Source: Kiritimatiellia bacterium (GTDB lineage Bacteria > Verrucomicrobiota > Kiritimatiellia > RFP12 > UBA1067). From it: 43,900 nt of DNA. The stretch is taken from contig JAFTCL010000047.1 in the NCBI GenBank assembly GCA_017454745.1, positions 1 through 43,900 of the forward strand, written 5' to 3'. This document shows, piece by piece, positions 42,113 to 43,900 of the stretch. The notes beneath the pieces are model-generated. The model did not search any database and was not told the origin of the DNA. It was given only the letters and a program-made list of their open reading frames with translations. The first letter of the stretch is position 1. Each line of letters opens with the position of its first letter. Position numbers and translations under genes: made by a program.

Positions 42113-43498
42113 ATGTTTTCAAAGGAAATGTTTATCAATCGGATTGTTTTGGACAACCCGTGGTGGAGAACGGGGCATATCGGGGAAGAATACTCCCAGG
42201 TACGTCCGCGACTTTTCATCGATACGTTATGCCATTATCTTATGCTTGATGGTGCGCGCCGAGCCATCTTGTTGATGGGCCCGCGCCGCGTAGGCAAGAC
42301 ATGGCTTATCCAGCATGCGATTGAGAAATTGATTGAAAAAAAACATGTCCCACCCCAAAACATCCTGTTCATTCCCGTGGATGTTCCGGTTTATCATGGG
42401 TGTGAACTTGAAGAACTGGTCTATGAAGTGTCCCGCGTTTCCGGCGTGAATCCCGTCACTGACCGAATGTTTGTGTTTTTTGACGAAATCCAGTACAGAA
42501 AAGATTGGGAAACCGCCCTTAAGACATTAACGGATTCATATCCAAACATCCGCTTCGTGGCGTCTGGGTCGGCGGCTTCGGTTCTCGTCAAAGGGGCGCG
42601 GGAGAGTGGCGCCGGCCGGTTTACAGATCTGACTTTGGGGCCGCTTAGTTTTTATGAGTATATGGACATGATTGGCGAGGACGAGAGCCTCTTCGACTCG
42701 ATTGAGCGGACTAACCGGGTTTTTATCGATTACATCAATTTCGGGGGATATCCAGAGCTCGTGTCCAGTCTAGCTGTGCGCGAAAACCCCCGACGGTTCA
42801 TCCATCGGGACATTGTCGATAAAGTGTTGCTCCGTGATTTGCCAAGCCTCTACCACATTGACGATGTTCGTGATCTACAGGAATTTTTCTCTTACATAGC
42901 ATTTCACACCGGTACTGTCCAGACGTACGAGGGACTTTCGCAAGGCTCCGGATTGTCGAAGCACACTATTTCAAAATTGCTTCAATACCTTGAGGAGGCG
43001 TTCTTGATTTCGAAGCAAGACAGGGTCGACATAAACGCTTTGTCGCTTAAACGGACAACTCAATTCAAAATCTATCTCACGAATCCGTCTCTGCGCGCGG
43101 CCATGTTTCAAGAGGTCAGAGGCGTTGACGATCCGTATTTCGGATATGTTGTCGAAACGGCGGTCTCCGCGCAGCTTGGAACCGGCGACGAAAGGATGGA
43201 CTGGCGTTACGCGAATTGGCGAAACGGGAAAGAACAGCACGAACTTGATTTCGTCCAAATCAATCCGGGGACGCAACGCCCCATGTCGGCGTTTGAGGTC
43301 AAATGGTCTGACGGTCCCTTTGATCATCCTGCCGAAATAAAGGGTGCGATTGCTTTCGCGAAACAAAACGGGTTAAATAGCTTGACGGTGACCTCCAGGT
43401 CGCAACAGGGCAAAAAATATCTAGACGGCATAGAGCTTTCATTCATCCCCACTGCCTTGTTCGCTTACCGATTGGGCAAAAGCCGATTGTCAAAATAA
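42113..43498 (+). CDS. AAA_14/DUF4143-type ATPase
   Basis: 461 residues. AAA+ ATPase with Walker A GPRRVGKT (56-63) and Walker B FVFFDEIQ (about 120-127), then the sensor-like RFVASGSAAS. After a winged-helix-like stretch (TYEGLSQGSGLSKHTISKLLQYLEE) the DUF4143 end has a PD-(D/E)XK-like pattern (VVETAVSAQL, HELDFVQ, AFEVKWS). These ATPases are found in many copies in gut bacteria and archaea; their role is unknown. No toxin or restriction partner sits beside it. Its last five codons lie in the right direct repeat. AAGGAG 6 nt before 42113 decides the start. Confidence 0.88.
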   Translation: MFSKEMFINRIVLDNPWWRTGHIGEEYSQVRPRLFIDTLCHYLMLDGARRAILLMGPRRVGKTWLIQHAIEKLIEKKHVPPQNILFIPVDVPVYHGCELEELVYEVSRVSGVNPVTDRMFVFFDEIQYRKDWETALKTLTDSYPNIRFVASGSAASVLVKGARESGAGRFTDLTLGPLSFYEYMDMIGEDESLFDSIERTNRVFIDYINFGGYPELVSSLAVRENPRRFIHRDIVDKVLLRDLPSLYHIDDVRDLQEFFSYIAFHTGTVQTYEGLSQGSGLSKHTISKLLQYLEEAFLISKQDRVDINALSLKRTTQFKIYLTNPSLRAAMFQEVRGVDDPYFGYVVETAVSAQLGTGDERMDWRYANWRNGKEQHELDFVQINPGTQRPMSAFEVKWSDGPFDHPAEIKGAIAFAKQNGLNSLTVTSRSQQGKKYLDGIELSFIPTALFAYRLGKSRLSK

Positions 43499-43568
43499 GC
43501 AACGCCGGAGTCGTTTTTTTTCTTATTTTGACCAAATTTTGCAAATAAGCTAACGCGCTTTAGCTTAT
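43483..43568 (+). repeat. Right direct repeat flanking the ATPase gene
   Basis: Second copy of the repeat at 41924-42008, overlapping the 3' end of the ATPase gene. It differs by a few substitutions and one extra T. It also contains AATAAGC ... GCTTATT. The T run after the stem could make it a terminator for the ATPase. Confidence 0.9.
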
Positions 43569-43613
43569 TAGGACAATAATACCCCCCAAAAACCCTTGGC
43601 CATTATTTTCAAT

Positions 43614-43880
43614 TACCCCCTAACCCCTAATCCATTCTTCATTTCCGAACTCGTCACTCGTCACCCGTAACTCGCCACTCTCCCTAACCCCATTCTTCAC
43701 CCTTCACTCTTCATTTTTCATTTTCAAACTCGTCACCCGTAACTCGTCACTCTCCCTACCCCCTATTCACTAAACACTAGTAACTGTATCTCTACACTAT
43801 CTGTACGATCTACACGGTTTCATATCTCACCAGCCCTGAAACCGTCCAACTGTCAAACCACCAAACCATCAAACCAACTA
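43614..43880 (+). repeat. Repeat block F
   Basis: About 270 bp without a gene, made of CCCTAACCC/CCCTAATCC, TTCATTTCCG, ACTCGTCACCCGTAAC (twice) and TTTTTCATTTTC words, ending in CCAAACCATCAAACC units. It contains the identical segments shared with blocks B and E. The remaining bases to the window end show nothing recognisable. Confidence 0.85.
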
Positions 43881-43900
43881 ACGCCTACCCATATAATATC

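Noticed and set aside
43483..43568. Right direct repeat as a plain Rho-independent terminator only
   Set aside because: A terminator role is possible, but the left copy lies upstream of the gene with no gene ending there on that strand, so termination alone does not explain both copies.
40877..43900. Integrated plasmid or transposon carrying the toxin-antitoxin pair and ATPase
   Set aside because: No transposase, integrase, replication gene or terminal inverted repeat pair is present; only the word repeats and the ATPase direct repeats are seen, so a defined element cannot be claimed.

Overview
The window looks like chromosomal DNA of a GC-rich, polysaccharide-degrading Gram-negative bacterium. 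The best fit is an uncultured gut-type member of the Verrucomicrobiota, close to Kiritimatiellia or Lentisphaeria. This is inferred from gene content: two DUF4838 proteins, many secreted glycosidases without a SusC/SusD pair, an ECF sigma factor translationally joined to a Ser/Thr kinase-SUMF1 protein, a one-chain SecDF, secreted C10 peptidase and beta-helix proteins, and tRNA genes with encoded CCA.

Layout: (1) 107-2734, minus strand, grpE-dnaJ-rsmE chaperone operon. (2) 2951-4306, a Tat-type secreted metallophosphoesterase and, on the plus strand, a promoter-to-terminator interval (about 4093-4246) that looks like an unannotated structured small RNA. (3) 4307-16964, secreted carbohydrate and surface functions: parallel beta-helix protein, GH106-like rhamnosidase, beta-helix surface protein translationally coupled to a C10 peptidase, GH39-like glycosidase, DUF4838 protein. 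(4) 17131-17503, tRNA-Asn/tRNA-His/tRNA-Asn with promoter and terminator. (5) 17576-24350, minus-strand housekeeping: C_GCAxxG_C_C protein, SecDF, then a glycerol-3-phosphate dehydrogenase-like flavoprotein, a second flavoprotein, a DUF1667 protein and a hypothetical protein. (6) 24627-38360, a second glycan block: lectin-like/beta-helix surface protein, DUF4838 protein, two TIM-barrel-like proteins, GH20-like enzyme, a XylR/AraC-type regulator and a divergently transcribed sugar porter. (7) 38515-40876, ECF sigma factor and kinase-SUMF1 receptor. (8) 40877-43900, an accessory, visibly AT-richer segment with a ParE/Phd toxin-antitoxin pair and an AAA_14/DUF4143 ATPase flanked by about 85-bp direct repeats.

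From about 30 kb onward the intergenic spaces carry a family of short degenerate word-like repeats (CCCTAATCC, TAACCACTAACGAC, ACTCGTCACTCGTAAC, TTTTTCATTTTC). They bracket a four-helix-bundle (S23/IVP) gene in inverted orientation, abut start codons and supply or overlap stop codons of neighbours. These repeats, the repeat-flanked ATPase and the candidate small RNA are the least explained parts of the window.

Regulation visible by eye: most recognisable promoters are sigma-70 like, often with an 18-bp spacer and TATCAT or TAATAT type -10 boxes. The sugar porter appears to have a leaderless mRNA with two direct-repeat regulator half-sites just upstream of its -35. The toxin-antitoxin promoter has an 18-bp palindrome filling the spacer between its -35 and -10. 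All functional names come from reading motifs in the translated sequence; no database search was possible.
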